A stretch of 64,000 nt of DNA from Nguyenibacter vanlangensis (GCF_038719015.1 NZ_CP152276.1:2151501-2215500), one strand, 5' to 3'; positions 34,895 through 43,756 are shown, counted from the first letter of the stretch. The notes: a model not told the origin generated them from the letters alone. Translations and numbers: made by a program.

Positions 34895-35186
34895 CCGAAC
34901 CCGCCGCCTCGTTCCCATCGATGTTCCAACGCCGTCCTTGTATCCCGCCGCAGGAATCCCGGAGAGCGGCAGGCCGTCAGGACAGTCTTTCAACCAGGAC
35001 ATTGTTTTATCTGGGCCGGCTATACGGAGAAAATATGGCCGACCGCGCCGCTTTCCAATGGCCGGGCCCGATTTTCCCGCCCGCGGCAAAGGGCCCGCCG
35101 CATCGTCCCTGCCCCGGCATCTTTACAGTGCCGGAAGCGCGATGATTAAGTGGGCGTATCCCTGACGCGAACGTGATGGAATCGCC

Positions 35187-36701
35187 ATGAAGCCCGCACG
35201 CCCCCCGCGCGCGCGACGCCGCCGCGCGCGCCTCGGCCTCGCCTGTGCCATCGGATGGGCCGGCCTGTCGCTTCCGCCGCCGTCCAGGGCGGCCGATGCG
35301 CGGCCGGCCGGCGTCTTCGTGCCCGGCGCGGCCGACCGCGCCTTCGTCGACGATCTGGAGCACCGGACATTCACCTGGTTCTGGGATGCCGCGGACCCGC
35401 AAAACGGGCTGATCCCGGATCATTATCCCTCGCCCGATCGCTTCGCCAGCATTGCCGCGGTCGGGTTTGGGCTGACGGCCTATGGAATCGGGGCCGAGCG
35501 CGGCTATGTCACCCGCGCGCAGGCGGTGGCGCGCACGCTGGCCACCCTGCGCTTCTTCGCCGCCGCGCCGCAGAACGCGACCGAGGATGGGGCCGCCGGC
35601 TATCGCGGCTTCTATTACCATTTCCTCGATCCGCGGCGGGGCGTGCGCTTTGCCCGCTGGTCGGAACTGTCCAGCGTGGACACCACGCTGCTGCTGGGCG
35701 GCGTGCTGTTCGCCCAGTCCTATTACGACCGCGACACGCCGCCCGAGCGCGCGATCCGGCGCCTGGCCGACCGGCTGTACCGGCGGGTGGACTGGGCCTG
35801 GATGCGCAGGCGCGCGCCCCTGCTGGCCATGGGCTGGACGCCGTCGGGCCGGTTCCTGCGCAATGACTGGGACGGCTATAACGAGGGCATGCTGATCTAT
35901 CTGCTGGCCCTGGCCTCGCCCACCCATCCGGTGCCAGCCGGCACGTGGCAGGCCTGGACCGGCACCTATGCGCGGCAATGGGGGCGTTTCCAGGGGCAGA
36001 CCCTGCTGAACTTCGCCCCGCTGTTCGGCCATCAATACAGCGAATCCTGGATCGATTTCCGCGGCATCCGCGATGGGTGGAGCCGCGACCACGATCTGGA
36101 TTATTTCGAGAACAGCCGCCGCGCGACCTATGCCCAGCGGGCCTATGCCCAGGCCAATCCCGGCGGCTGGCGCGATTACGGCCCCGACATCTGGGGGCTG
36201 ACCGCATGCAACGGGCCGGGCATCGCGACCCGGACGGTCGACGGGCGCAGCCGCAGCTTCCTGGCCTATAGCGCCCGGGGCGCCGGGCGGGACTATGTCT
36301 CGGACGACGGCACCATCGCCCCCACTGCGGCCGGCGGGTCGATCGCCTTCGCCCCGGAAATCGCCCTGCCGGCGCTGGAGGCGATGAAAGCGCGCTATGG
36401 CACGCGCGTCTATGACCGCTATGGCTTCGTCGACGCGTTCAATCCCAGCTTCGCCGGCGGCGCGCCGCACGGCGCATCGCCCGGCAGCGCATCTTTCTGG
36501 GCGGATACCGAACAATTCGGCATCGACCAGGGGCCCATCCTGCTGATGATCGAGAACTGGCGCAGCGGCCTGGTCTGGACCACGATGAAGAAGAACCCCT
36601 ATATCCGCGCCGGGCTGATCCGCGCGGGCTTTACCGGCGGCTGGCTGGACGGGTTGCAACGCCAGGCGCGCGGCGACGTGTCCGCCCATGGTCATGGTTA
36701 G
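35187..36701 (+). CDS. glycoamylase/GH144-like secreted glycoside hydrolase
   Basis: A 504-residue protein with a basic N-terminus and signal-like helix (LGLACAIGWAGLSLPPPSRA). The body matches the bacterial glycoamylase family (GH144-like, alpha/alpha toroid): DLEHRTFTWFWDAADPQNGL, VGFGLTAYGIGAERGYV, GYRGFYYHFLDPRRGVR and DWDGYNEGMLIYLLALASP. Related enzymes cleave beta-1,2-glucan; the substrate here is unproven. Its role could be turnover of periplasmic or external glucan. Confidence 0.85.
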   Translation: MKPARPPRARRRRARLGLACAIGWAGLSLPPPSRAADARPAGVFVPGAADRAFVDDLEHRTFTWFWDAADPQNGLIPDHYPSPDRFASIAAVGFGLTAYGIGAERGYVTRAQAVARTLATLRFFAAAPQNATEDGAAGYRGFYYHFLDPRRGVRFARWSELSSVDTTLLLGGVLFAQSYYDRDTPPERAIRRLADRLYRRVDWAWMRRRAPLLAMGWTPSGRFLRNDWDGYNEGMLIYLLALASPTHPVPAGTWQAWTGTYARQWGRFQGQTLLNFAPLFGHQYSESWIDFRGIRDGWSRDHDLDYFENSRRATYAQRAYAQANPGGWRDYGPDIWGLTACNGPGIATRTVDGRSRSFLAYSARGAGRDYVSDDGTIAPTAAGGSIAFAPEIALPALEAMKARYGTRVYDRYGFVDAFNPSFAGGAPHGASPGSASFWADTEQFGIDQGPILLMIENWRSGLVWTTMKKNPYIRAGLIRAGFTGGWLDGLQRQARGDVSAHGHG

Positions 36702-36730
36702 GATCGGACGCGCCGCCGACCGGCCGGAAT

Positions 36731-36874
36731 TCAGAACACGTGGTACAGGATCGCGACGCAGAGCGCATAGAGCAGCACCCAGGCGACGGCGGTCGAAAAC
36801 GCGACCACCCAGTAGAGCAGGTCGAAATCCTGACGGTGCCGGGGCCTGTGGCCAGGCATGGCGGCCTCCGACAT
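36731..36874 (-). CDS. 47-residue single-helix membrane protein
   Basis: It starts at ATG 36874, which overlaps the stop of the next gene upstream (TGATG), and ends at TGA 36731. The peptide begins MSEAAMPGHRPRHRQDFDLL and carries one hydrophobic helix (YWVVAFSTAVAWVLLYALCV). The family is unknown. Translational coupling with the neighbour supports both frames as real genes. Confidence 0.5.
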   Translation of the reverse strand: MSEAAMPGHRPRHRQDFDLLYWVVAFSTAVAWVLLYALCVAILYHVF

Positions 36875-37014
36875 CACCAAGCCTGTCCGAAAAGCAGGAC
36901 GGTGGCGTACAGGGCGAGAACGAGGGCGAGCCCCACGACCATCACGGTCCAGTATCCAAGATCATGGGCGGGACGCGCGGGCGGTTTCGGCCCATGGACA
37001 TTCAGGTGGAACAT
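36874..37014 (-). CDS. 46-residue single-helix membrane protein
   Basis: It starts at ATG 37014 and ends at TGA 36874-36876. The peptide has a hydrophilic N-terminus (MFHLNVHGPKPPARPAHDLG) and a hydrophobic helix (YWTVMVVGLALVLALYATVL). Both small proteins place an aromatic Tyr-Trp pair just before the helix, so they may be related subunits of a membrane complex, which is inference. Confidence 0.5.
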   Translation of the reverse strand: MFHLNVHGPKPPARPAHDLGYWTVMVVGLALVLALYATVLLFGQAW

Positions 37015-37198
37015 GGCTGCCTCCAGCTTCAGAAGGCCATGTCATGGAGATGGGTGCGGCGCATGGCCCGGCAATCGGGCGCCGCATCACATCCTGACGA
37101 TCCGCGCGGCGGGACGGCCGGCCGGCGCGACATCCCCTTGCCGGGGGCGGCCGCGGACTGGCATGGTCGGTCGTCAACACCGTAGAGGATTGTTCCAC

Positions 37199-37393
37199 AT
37201 GGGATTCCGTCCGTTCCTGGCCGCGCTTTCGGTCGCCGTCCTGATGGGCGCGGCGGCCGCACCCGTCTCGGCCGCCACGCCCTGCCGCGACGCGAAGGGC
37301 AAGTTCATCACCTGTCCCAAGCCTAAGCCCGAGAAATGCCGCGATGCCAAGGGCAAGTTCACGAAATGCCCGCCCCCCGCCGCCACGCATTGA
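37199..37393 (+). CDS. secreted 64-residue protein with duplicated CRDAKGKF motif
   Basis: It starts at ATG 37199 (GAGGA about 10 bases upstream), with a signal peptide (FLAALSVAVLMGAAAAPVSA). The mature part contains the unit CRDAKGKFxxCP twice, separated by KPKPEK. Each unit has two cysteines, so disulfide loops or metal binding are possible. No family is recognised. Confidence 0.6.
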   Translation: MGFRPFLAALSVAVLMGAAAAPVSAATPCRDAKGKFITCPKPKPEKCRDAKGKFTKCPPPAATH

Positions 37394-37452
37394 CACGAGC
37401 CGCCTGACGGACGGATGGCCCGGGCCGCGCGCCCGCCGCGATCCGTCCGTCC

Positions 37453-37710
37453 CTATCGGGATCGCATGCCGGGACGGGGCGCGCCCGGAGCCAAACCGAC
37501 GGCCCGGGTGACGCCGTTGGCGATTACCCCGGATTCCAGATAGAGGCGGCGGTAGGACGCCCCGGCATGGGGATGGACTGCCCGCCAGACGCCCAGCAGA
37601 TCCACCATCCCGCACGCCAGCGCCACCAGCGCCAGCCCACCCAGGCGCCCGCGCGCGGCACGCGCCGTGCCTGCCGGCGGCGGGATCGGCATCCCGGAAT
37701 TTTCAGACAA
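37453..37710 (-). CDS. small membrane protein coupled to the PIG-V-like glycosyltransferase
   Basis: An 85-residue protein with one hydrophobic segment (LGGLALVALACGMVDLLGVW) and a hydrophilic C-terminal part. Its start (ATG 37710) lies 8 bases inside the end of the glycosyltransferase gene, suggesting coupled expression. No family is recognised. Confidence 0.55.
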   Translation of the reverse strand: MSENSGMPIPPPAGTARAARGRLGGLALVALACGMVDLLGVWRAVHPHAGASYRRLYLESGVIANGVTRAVGLAPGAPRPGMRSR

Positions 37711-38875
37711 GCAGGTGCCCCCCTTGCAGCCAGTTCTCGGCCAGGGCGGCGTCCAGGATCAGGCACAGCAGGATCAGCGGCCGGCGCCAGCGGGGCGGGG
37801 CGGCGCAGGCCAGGCGCACCAGCAGGATCATGGCGAACGGATTGGCCAGGACGATGCGATGGATCGACATGATGCTGCCGCTGCATGCCAGCAGGAAGGT
37901 CGCCAGCACGATCGCGGCCTCCATCCGCCAGCGGATGCGAAATCCCCAGATGATCAGGGCGATTTCCAGCAATGCGGCGATGGCAAGATGCACCCAGCGC
38001 CCGCGGGTAAATCCCTTCCAGATCCACAGGACCGGCAGGCGCCATTGATGCCCCCACGCCGCCTGCACATGCGCGAATGCCAGCCCGTCGCCCAGCATCC
38101 GGTCCAGGAACAGGATATAGAGCGCCAGCCCGGCCCCGCCCGCCGCGACCACCGCCGCGCCTTCCAGCAGCCGCACCGGCCGGGCGGCCGGCGCGCCGCC
38201 GGGAATGGGCGTGCGGGCCAGGCCGTGAAACAGGCCGGCGATCAGCACGCAGATCACCCCGGTCGGGCGGGTCAGGCACAGCGCCGCCGCCAGCAGGGCC
38301 GCGCCCAGGCACCATCCCCGCGCCAGCGCCATCACGCACCCCAGCAGCAGGACGGCATAGAGACATTCGGTATAAGGCAGCCGGAACCACAGCCCCGTCG
38401 GCAGGACCATCAGCATCGCGATCCGGAATGCCCGGTCGGCCCGGTCGCCGCCGCAGCGCTGGCGCAGATAGGCGGCGGCCAGGGCGACCAGGACCGGAAA
38501 CAGCGCGGCATTGATGGCGACCCCGGCCGCATGCGCCCCCAGCCCGCTTGCATCCATGACCGCGCGCAGCAGCAGGGGGTAGAGCGGAAAGAAGGCCCAG
38601 GCCGCCTGTCCGAGATCCGCCGCGTCCGTGCGGGGCGCGACGCCATAGCCGCGGGTCGCGATCTGTTCGTACCACAGGCAATCCCAATGACACAGGCCGC
38701 CTGCCAGCCCGCCCAGCGGCCAGGCCAGTATCGCGAGCGCCAGCAGCAGCATGCCATGCTGCGCCATGATGCCGGCGAACTCGCGCTGCGGCACTCCGAC
38801 CGCAGGCATGCGCGGCCGTCCGATGACCTCTTCCGTCACATCCTCTTCCCTGCAATCCGGTATCGTGGGCATCAT
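37703..38875 (-). CDS. PIG-V/GT-C-like integral membrane mannosyltransferase
   Basis: A 390-residue protein with about nine membrane helices. The first periplasmic loop contains HWDCLWYEQIATRGYG, the WD/WYxxIAxxGY pattern typical of PIG-V-like GT-C glycosyltransferases, and later FFPLYPLLLRA and FRLPYTECLYAVLL fit that family. It likely adds a hexose to an envelope lipid or glycan. The start could be 38875 or the second ATG at 38872. Confidence 0.78.
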   Translation of the reverse strand: MMPTIPDCREEDVTEEVIGRPRMPAVGVPQREFAGIMAQHGMLLLALAILAWPLGGLAGGLCHWDCLWYEQIATRGYGVAPRTDAADLGQAAWAFFPLYPLLLRAVMDASGLGAHAAGVAINAALFPVLVALAAAYLRQRCGGDRADRAFRIAMLMVLPTGLWFRLPYTECLYAVLLLGCVMALARGWCLGAALLAAALCLTRPTGVICVLIAGLFHGLARTPIPGGAPAARPVRLLEGAAVVAAGGAGLALYILFLDRMLGDGLAFAHVQAAWGHQWRLPVLWIWKGFTRGRWVHLAIAALLEIALIIWGFRIRWRMEAAIVLATFLLACSGSIMSIHRIVLANPFAMILLVRLACAAPPRWRRPLILLCLILDAALAENWLQGGHLLV

Positions 38876-38966
38876 CCGACGCCGCGCGCGTCACGTCCAG
38901 CCGCGGCGCCGGCTTTGCCGCGCTTCATAAAACCGTCGCATTTGCCGTCCATGGTGGTCAGGAACC

Positions 38967-39152
38967 ATGACGGAACGAAGGACAGACGCGATGCGGACCA
39001 TGCGGCACACCCCCCAGGATCACGCCCGGACGGCCGAAACGGGCGACGATGCGCAGTGCCAGGGCTATCCGCCGGTTGCGGATTCGCTGGGGTTCGAAAC
39101 CGTGCCGCTGGGCGATCCGACCCGCTTTTCCCATCGCCTGACGGAAGAATAA
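38967..39152 (+). CDS. possible 61-residue hydrophilic protein
   Basis: A hydrophilic frame starting MTERRTDAMRTMRHTPQDHA with an AGGAA element very close to the ATG. No domain, signal or membrane segment. It is listed because it fills an otherwise empty gap; it may be non-coding. Confidence 0.25.
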   Translation: MTERRTDAMRTMRHTPQDHARTAETGDDAQCQGYPPVADSLGFETVPLGDPTRFSHRLTEE

Positions 39153-39249
39153 GGAATCGGGCCGGGGATCATGGCGGGATCGTGATTCCGGGGATGCTGG
39201 ACGGCCGGGATGGCCGGCACCATGTGCATTGCGCAGCAAGGAGGGTGCC

Positions 39250-39426
39250 ATGTCATCCAAAGGCCATCCGCACAAACATGCTCCGGGCCGTCACAAGGCG
39301 CCGCATTACGGAGCCGCCCATTACACCAAGACCTCGTCCAAACCGGTCGCCGCCCGCATGCCGGACCAGCGCGAGCCCGCGCCCGCCGGACGCGGCGCCA
39401 AGCCGGGCCCCGAGCGCGGCCAGTGA
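39250..39426 (+). CDS. basic 58-residue protein, unknown
   Basis: ATG 39250 is preceded by an almost ideal AAGGAGGG site. The product is hydrophilic and rich in histidine, lysine and proline (MSSKGHPHKHAPGRHKAPHY). No family is recognised. The strong binding site is the main support. A frame opening at 39229 is in phase but unnecessary. Confidence 0.5.
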   Translation: MSSKGHPHKHAPGRHKAPHYGAAHYTKTSSKPVAARMPDQREPAPAGRGAKPGPERGQ

Positions 39427-39799
39427 TAATCAAGTGCCGGCGACAGAAGTGAGGGAGCGGCCCGTCATGTCATGACGGCGCCGCAACGTGGCGTCGGATC
39501 GGAGGGCGCGCCGCCTGCAGGACCAGTCACGGCGAACAGCGACTGCGACCGCGACAGGCTTGTGGGCATGGCAGGATTTGTGCAGCCAGGGCGGAAAAAC
39601 TGCCGCGGTGAATCTCGTGCATGCTCGCCGCCAGGACCCGGTTGACCGGACGGCGGCGATAGAGATCGGTGTTCGGCAGCGGGGGCGTCATGCTGCCTGC
39701 TCTGTCGCACGCGATATCGGGCCGGGCAGCAATCCGTTCGCGAAACGTGGCGGCAAGGACTAGCCGTTCAGCATCTCGTTCTTCGCCGCCGCGCTGGCC
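39427..39799. other. gap with no convincing gene
   Basis: About 370 bases between the small basic gene and the outer-membrane remnant. Short frames exist on both strands but lack binding sites and family features. On the minus strand a frame beginning near 39690 reads MTPPLPNTDLYRRRPVNRVL and stops after 54 codons. It may be the start of a broken gene. Confidence 0.4.
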
Positions 39800-40016
39800 G
39801 ACTGGATGAGATGAACGATTTCCAGCGATCCTTCGCGAGGCTATGCCGGCACGCTCGGCTGGGATGTCGACAAGAATACCAAGCTGTATCTGAGTGCATT
39901 CGATTCCGGTCCGGAATCGCCCGCGCTGTCCTATACGATGAATTATTCGCTGAAGAATTCGCCGCCAATTTCCAGGGGGCTCGGCCTATCTGTTCGGCCT
40001 GGACGTCACGCTGTAA
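39800..40016 (+). pseudogene. outer-membrane barrel C-terminal remnant with frameshift
   Basis: One frame reads GYAGTLGWDVDKNTKLYLSA then FDSGPESPALSYTMNYSLKN, typical of the last strands of a TonB-receptor-like barrel. Near 39966 the frame shifts, and the other frame finishes GGSAYLFGLDVTL at TAA 40014-40016, an ordinary barrel end. At least one indel is required, and no upstream part of the gene remains. Confidence 0.55.
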
Positions 40017-40138
40017 GCCTCTTCCGGCCGGGTTCGCCCGGCCGGACCCTCCGGCCCCGGGGCGAGGCGCGCCGGCGGCTGGGAAGCGGGCCGGGGATGG
40101 AGGGAAGAACGGCGTTTTTCCGCCGTCCGGATCAGTGT

Positions 40139-40675
40139 ATGAAGGGCCTTCCCTCGGCACTGCACCGGAACCCGGCCTTCATGCATCTTTTCAATCGTTC
40201 CCTCGGCGGCATCTATAAACTGTTCGACGGCTTCGAAATCTTCGTCAATCTGGTCCTGACCTTCCTGATCATCGTCATCACCTCGGCATCGCTGTACCAC
40301 CTGGTGATCGAGGTCTTCGTCCTGTTGTTCGGGCGGGCGGAGAATACGACGTCGATCGACCTGATCCAGGGCATATTCGGCATGTTCTTCACCGTGCTGA
40401 TCGCGATGGAATTCAAGCATTCCATCATCACCACGTCCGACCTGCACCCGGCCGGACCGGCCCGCATGCGCTCGGTGATCCTGATCGGCCTGCTGGCGAC
40501 GGTGCGCAAATTCATCGTCGCCGATCTGCAGCAGGTCAATGCGATGGACCTCTTCGCGCTTTCCGGCGCGGTGCTGTCGCTCGGCAGCGTCTATTACCTC
40601 ATCCGGCGCTCCGACACCCCGCCGCAAGGGGCGAAGCGGGCGATTCTTTCGCCCGATGCGGACCATGCCGCCTGA
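40139..40675 (+). CDS. PsiE-family phosphate-starvation-inducible membrane protein
   Basis: A 178-residue membrane protein with four hydrophobic segments (FVNLVLTFLIIVITSASLYH; IFGMFFTVLIAMEF; SVILIGLLATVRKF; FALSGAVLSLGSVYYLI) and the PsiE-type EFKHSIITTSDLH loop. In enterobacteria psiE is induced by phosphate starvation; the molecular function is unknown. Start 40139 or 40181 (MHLFNRS) is possible; neither has a strong binding site. Confidence 0.8.
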   Translation: MKGLPSALHRNPAFMHLFNRSLGGIYKLFDGFEIFVNLVLTFLIIVITSASLYHLVIEVFVLLFGRAENTTSIDLIQGIFGMFFTVLIAMEFKHSIITTSDLHPAGPARMRSVILIGLLATVRKFIVADLQQVNAMDLFALSGAVLSLGSVYYLIRRSDTPPQGAKRAILSPDADHAA

Positions 40676-40855
40676 CGGATTATCGGCGAACGCAATGCCC
40701 CCTCGGCCCCGTCACCGCAGTCCGGTCACCTCAGTCCGGCCGCCGCAGCCCGGTCACCGGGAGGGGGCATATCCGTCTCAACTCTGCGCGAGAGCATGGA
40801 CGCCGGCCGCCATGCTTCCCAAGTCGGCATCAGTTTCTCGATGTGGGAAGCATCC

Positions 40856-41047
40856 ATGCTCATCCATCAAAAGCCCGTCCCAGCAGAGGCGACCGAACTG
40901 GTGCGGCAGCACGGCAGCGAAGCCATCCTGCTGGCCAAGACCCATCTGATTGAAGCCGAGGAGATCGGAGACGACGAGCACGTGGCCTATTGGAAGAACG
41001 TGCTGGAAGCGATGCAGACGATCCTGGACGAACGCAAGCCCCATTAG
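40856..41047 (+). CDS. small acidic alpha-helical protein, unknown
   Basis: A frame of 63 residues from ATG 40856 (GGGAAG 8 bases upstream): MLIHQKPVPAEATELVRQHG and then helical, acidic sequence ending LDERKPH. An alternative ATG lies at 40841. The composition is that of a real compact helical protein, but no family is recognised. Confidence 0.55.
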   Translation: MLIHQKPVPAEATELVRQHGSEAILLAKTHLIEAEEIGDDEHVAYWKNVLEAMQTILDERKPH

Positions 41048-41094
41048 CCGCGGCCGCCGTTCCGGGCCTGATCATTTCCGGGTCTGGCTACTCT

Positions 41095-41124
41095 GGGCCT
41101 GTATTTTTCGGGCCTGTATTTTTC
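41095..41124 (+). repeat. 15-bp tandem repeat GGGCCTGTATTTTTC x2
   Basis: Two perfect units (41095-41109 and 41110-41124), with two degenerate units just upstream (from about 41063), lie between two small genes. The T-runs after GC-rich words could serve in termination. Confidence 0.6.
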
Positions 41125-41149
41125 GTTCCGCCGGCGCCAGAATGGCCGC

Positions 41150-41461
41150 ATGAGACGGAATGTCGATATTATTCCACAGGCTGGGGCCCCGCGAGGCTGG
41201 GCGGCCGGCCCGCGCCGCGCCACGCTGCTGCTTGGCGTCCTGCTCGCCATGCCGCTGGGCGCCTGCCAGCATGCGGGCCCGTCGCGCCATCGCCACCGCA
41301 TGATGGCCCACACCCGACCGGGTGCGGACGCCTGTGCCAGATCGGGGGGCCGGCTGGTCGTCCGCACCAGTCCGGGCCAGCAGACCGGTCTCTGCCGGCT
41401 GCCGGACGGCAGCACGACCGAGGAATGGGCCTATTTCCCGGGATCGGGCAGCATGCGGTAA
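41150..41461 (+). CDS. DUF333-family lipoprotein
   Basis: A 103-residue protein with a lipoprotein signal (LLLGVLLAMPLGAC) and a C-terminal DUF333 domain: DACARSGGRLVVRTSPGQQT followed by GLCRLPDGSTTEEWAYF. The family contains putative hemolysin-like E. coli YoaF-type lipoproteins of unknown role. Confidence 0.8.
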   Translation: MRRNVDIIPQAGAPRGWAAGPRRATLLLGVLLAMPLGACQHAGPSRHRHRMMAHTRPGADACARSGGRLVVRTSPGQQTGLCRLPDGSTTEEWAYFPGSGSMR

Positions 41462-41481
41462 CAGGGACGACGGCAGGATGG

Positions 41482-41511
41482 CCGGACGTGCGATGCCCGG
41501 ACGTGCGATGC
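41482..41511 (+). repeat. 15-bp tandem repeat CCGGACGTGCGATGC x2
   Basis: Two head-to-tail copies in the short gap between two convergent lipoprotein genes. No function is evident. Confidence 0.6.
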
Positions 41512-41519
41512 CTCTGCGC

Positions 41520-41768
41520 TCAACGCCCGTGCCAATGCGGGTCCCGCCAGCCGCGGGGGCCTTCGTCGTGCCAGCCGCCATGGCCATGCCAGCCCCGCCA
41601 GTAGCCGCGCTCGTCATACCAGCCGCGATGCCCGCCATAGGCGCCGTAATACCACCCCGAGTTCCATCCGGCGGGGCGATAACCGTAATCGCCGTCATCG
41701 CCATAGGTCACGCATCCCGCCATGGCCAGGACGGCCACCGCGGCAAGCGCCGTCCGCATCACCGACAT
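41520..41768 (-). CDS. small glycine/tryptophan/histidine-rich lipoprotein
   Basis: An 82-residue protein with lipobox MAGC (MRTALAAVAVLAMAGC) and a mature part of aromatic GW/GH repeats (YYGAYGGHRGWYDERGYWRG, WHGHGGWHDEGPRGWR). ATG 41768 has a GGGAG site; 41759 is also possible. It is likely outer-membrane attached. The histidine/aromatic repeats might bind metals (inference). Confidence 0.65.
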   Translation of the reverse strand: MSVMRTALAAVAVLAMAGCVTYGDDGDYGYRPAGWNSGWYYGAYGGHRGWYDERGYWRGWHGHGGWHDEGPRGWRDPHWHGR

Positions 41769-41863
41769 GCGCGTTCTCCCTTCGTCCGTGCGCAACGCCG
41801 CGTCGCCCATCGGGTTCGTGCCGCGGCCACGGACGAAACCCGGCCGATCCGGGGGGCCCGGGG

Positions 41864-42073
41864 TCAATCCACCCCGACCATGACGTCCGACGCCTTGACG
41901 ATGGCCGTTGCCGCCATCCCCATGCCGAGGCCGAGTTCGTCGACGGCCTCATTCGTGATCGACGCCATCACCACCGCGCCGCCGGGCAGCGCGATCGACA
42001 CATGGGCCGTCGTCGCCCCCTTGTGGATTTCGATGATCGTGCCTTTCAACTGGTTTCGCGCGCTGATTTTCAT
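41864..42073 (-). CDS. Mop/TOBE-domain molybdate-binding protein
   Basis: A 69-residue single TOBE (Mop) domain: MKISARNQLKGTIIEIHKGA, then ALPGGAVVMASITNEAVDEL and AIVKASDVMVG, the standard molbindin pattern. Molbindins store or buffer molybdate in the cytoplasm as hexamers. No modABC transporter is adjacent. Confidence 0.92.
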   Translation of the reverse strand: MKISARNQLKGTIIEIHKGATTAHVSIALPGGAVVMASITNEAVDELGLGMGMAATAIVKASDVMVGVD

Positions 42074-42127
42074 ACTGCCTCCATGATTTTTTTTGACCCC
42101 GGCCGCGCCGTGCGGACCGGCGGGGCA

Positions 42128-43246
42128 TCAGCGATCCCGGGCCGGCGGCATGAGCGGGGTACGCCGCCCCACCCAGCGCCAGACGGGCTGCCCCTTGCCC
42201 GGGGTCTTGAACAGATCGCTGACCGCCCAATAAAGACGCTGGCCATGGCGGCCGATGAACGGCAGGGCGAGCGGGTCGCCGCCGGCCCAGGGCAGAAACG
42301 GATTGGAGCGGCTATAGGCCCAGATCGAGACGCGCACGGTGCTGCGGTCGGTCGTGCTGCGGCGATGGATGCCGCTTGTATCCGCGACCACCAGCGTGTT
42401 CGCCGCGACGGGCAGTTTCCGTGCGTCCGGATATCCGAGCCTGCGAATTTCGGCTTCCGAAATGCGAAACGATCCTTCGGCCGTCAGCCGATCGCCGGCA
42501 TGGCGCGCCGTGCAGGACACGCGGCGTTCCCAGGCCAGCTTGCGCCGGTTGGCGCGATGCGAGCCCGGCACGTAGGCGAACGGCGCGGCGTCGTCATCCA
42601 CGTCCTGCAGGAAGAACCAGGACTTCACGGTGGGATGGAACGTGTCGGTATGAAAGAAGGACTGAACGTCCTGCGCGCCCCCCGGTGCGAACTGGCTGAA
42701 GACGCTCTGCACGTAGAGCGACGGGCGCCGGCGGAACGAGCCGACATAGTTGATCAGGCCGCGATAGGCGGAGCCCTGCAGGACGGCGCGGGCGACGGGC
42801 AGCCTGTCCAGGGTCGGGCCGTCGAGGGCAATCAGGCGGGTCAGGGTATCGCCATTCACCGACTCGCGCGCCGGGACGTCGAGCGCCATGATTTCGTTCC
42901 GCAAAGCCTGAAAGGTTGCGGGGTCGAGGAAATCCCGCTTCACGATAAAGCCGTCGCGTTCAAAGGCGGCGCGGTCCTCGTCGGACAGCAATCCGGCGAG
43001 GCTGCGGCGGCGCATCGCGCCCAGCCTGGCCGCGAGCATGCGACGTCCGATGTGCAGGCCGCGGCGGTTGAGGGTCCGGCTGCCGATGACCGGGTTGGTG
43101 TTGAAGGCTTTCGACGCGCTGAAGACGGCCAGCGCATGGAACGGCAGCAGCAGCCTGCCGGCCCAGGATGGCCGGGCATTCCGGACCGGCGATGCGGGCG
43201 CGGACTGTTCAGAACCGAAACGAAGAGCCGCTGCATTCTGGCCCAT
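42128..43246 (-). CDS. phytanoyl-CoA dioxygenase-family (Fe/2-oxoglutarate) enzyme
   Basis: A 372-residue protein. The conserved domain begins near residue 85 (LLSDEDRAAFERDGFIVKRD) and contains the iron-binding pattern FFHTDTFHPTVKSW (HxD) with a distal histidine in ADTSGIHRRS. These enzymes hydroxylate or demodify diverse substrates; this one is unassigned. ATG 43246 has a GGAGA site upstream. The N-terminal 80 residues are basic and helical, and absent from many homologues. Confidence 0.85.
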   Translation of the reverse strand: MGQNAAALRFGSEQSAPASPVRNARPSWAGRLLLPFHALAVFSASKAFNTNPVIGSRTLNRRGLHIGRRMLAARLGAMRRRSLAGLLSDEDRAAFERDGFIVKRDFLDPATFQALRNEIMALDVPARESVNGDTLTRLIALDGPTLDRLPVARAVLQGSAYRGLINYVGSFRRRPSLYVQSVFSQFAPGGAQDVQSFFHTDTFHPTVKSWFFLQDVDDDAAPFAYVPGSHRANRRKLAWERRVSCTARHAGDRLTAEGSFRISEAEIRRLGYPDARKLPVAANTLVVADTSGIHRRSTTDRSTVRVSIWAYSRSNPFLPWAGGDPLALPFIGRHGQRLYWAVSDLFKTPGKGQPVWRWVGRRTPLMPPARDR

Positions 43247-43474
43247 GCCCGCTTGTCTCCTTCAGCCATGACGGTCCTGATGCAACGGGATCAGCAAAGC
43301 CGATCGACGCAGGAGCGACAAGGCCTTCTGCCGCGCCGTACATCACAGGTTCGTTCTTCGCCGAAGATCGTGCCGTCCGGACCGCATGCGGCGGGCGCGA
43401 CGGACGCCGTCTGGCCAAGTTGTCCGACCGGATTTAGGGTGGGCCCGCCGGGGGTGAGGGAAGGACATTCCGAC

Positions 43475-43756
43475 GTGAAACGTGCTTCGTTCCTTGCGAT
43501 CGCCTTGCTGGCCGTGTCCGGCTGTTCTCATCCGATCGACCGGCGGGACGATCCGCGTGCCGCCCTGTTTCGGAACGTAGGCGTCCCCCCGTTTATGGGC
43601 GCGCCGGACGAAACGCCGAATGACGCCAGGATGCATGGGCAGATGACGATGGGCGTCACCTCAAGCCGAGGCCGTGGTGTCGTGCCGATGAGTTCGGCCA
43701 ACGTGACCAATGTGCTGCCGGGCGTAAGCATCGGTGGTGCGTCATGGGGGATGTAG
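43475..43756 (+). CDS. small lipoprotein, unknown
   Basis: A 93-residue frame beginning at GTG 43475 with GAAGGA upstream. It has a lipoprotein signal (RASFLAIALLAVSGC) and a hydrophilic mature part (RGRGVVPMSSANVTNVLPGV). No family is recognised. The long open frame upstream of the GTG is antisense to the dioxygenase gene. Confidence 0.55.
   Translation: MKRASFLAIALLAVSGCSHPIDRRDDPRAALFRNVGVPPFMGAPDETPNDARMHGQMTMGVTSSRGRGVVPMSSANVTNVLPGVSIGGASWGM

Noticed and set aside
33842..35149. Plus-strand frames rich in His/Phe/Gly repeats opposite the SH3 gene.
   Set aside because: The repeats are the complement of the GPEM/HGGPPP codons; the minus frame has a signal peptide and SH3 domain.
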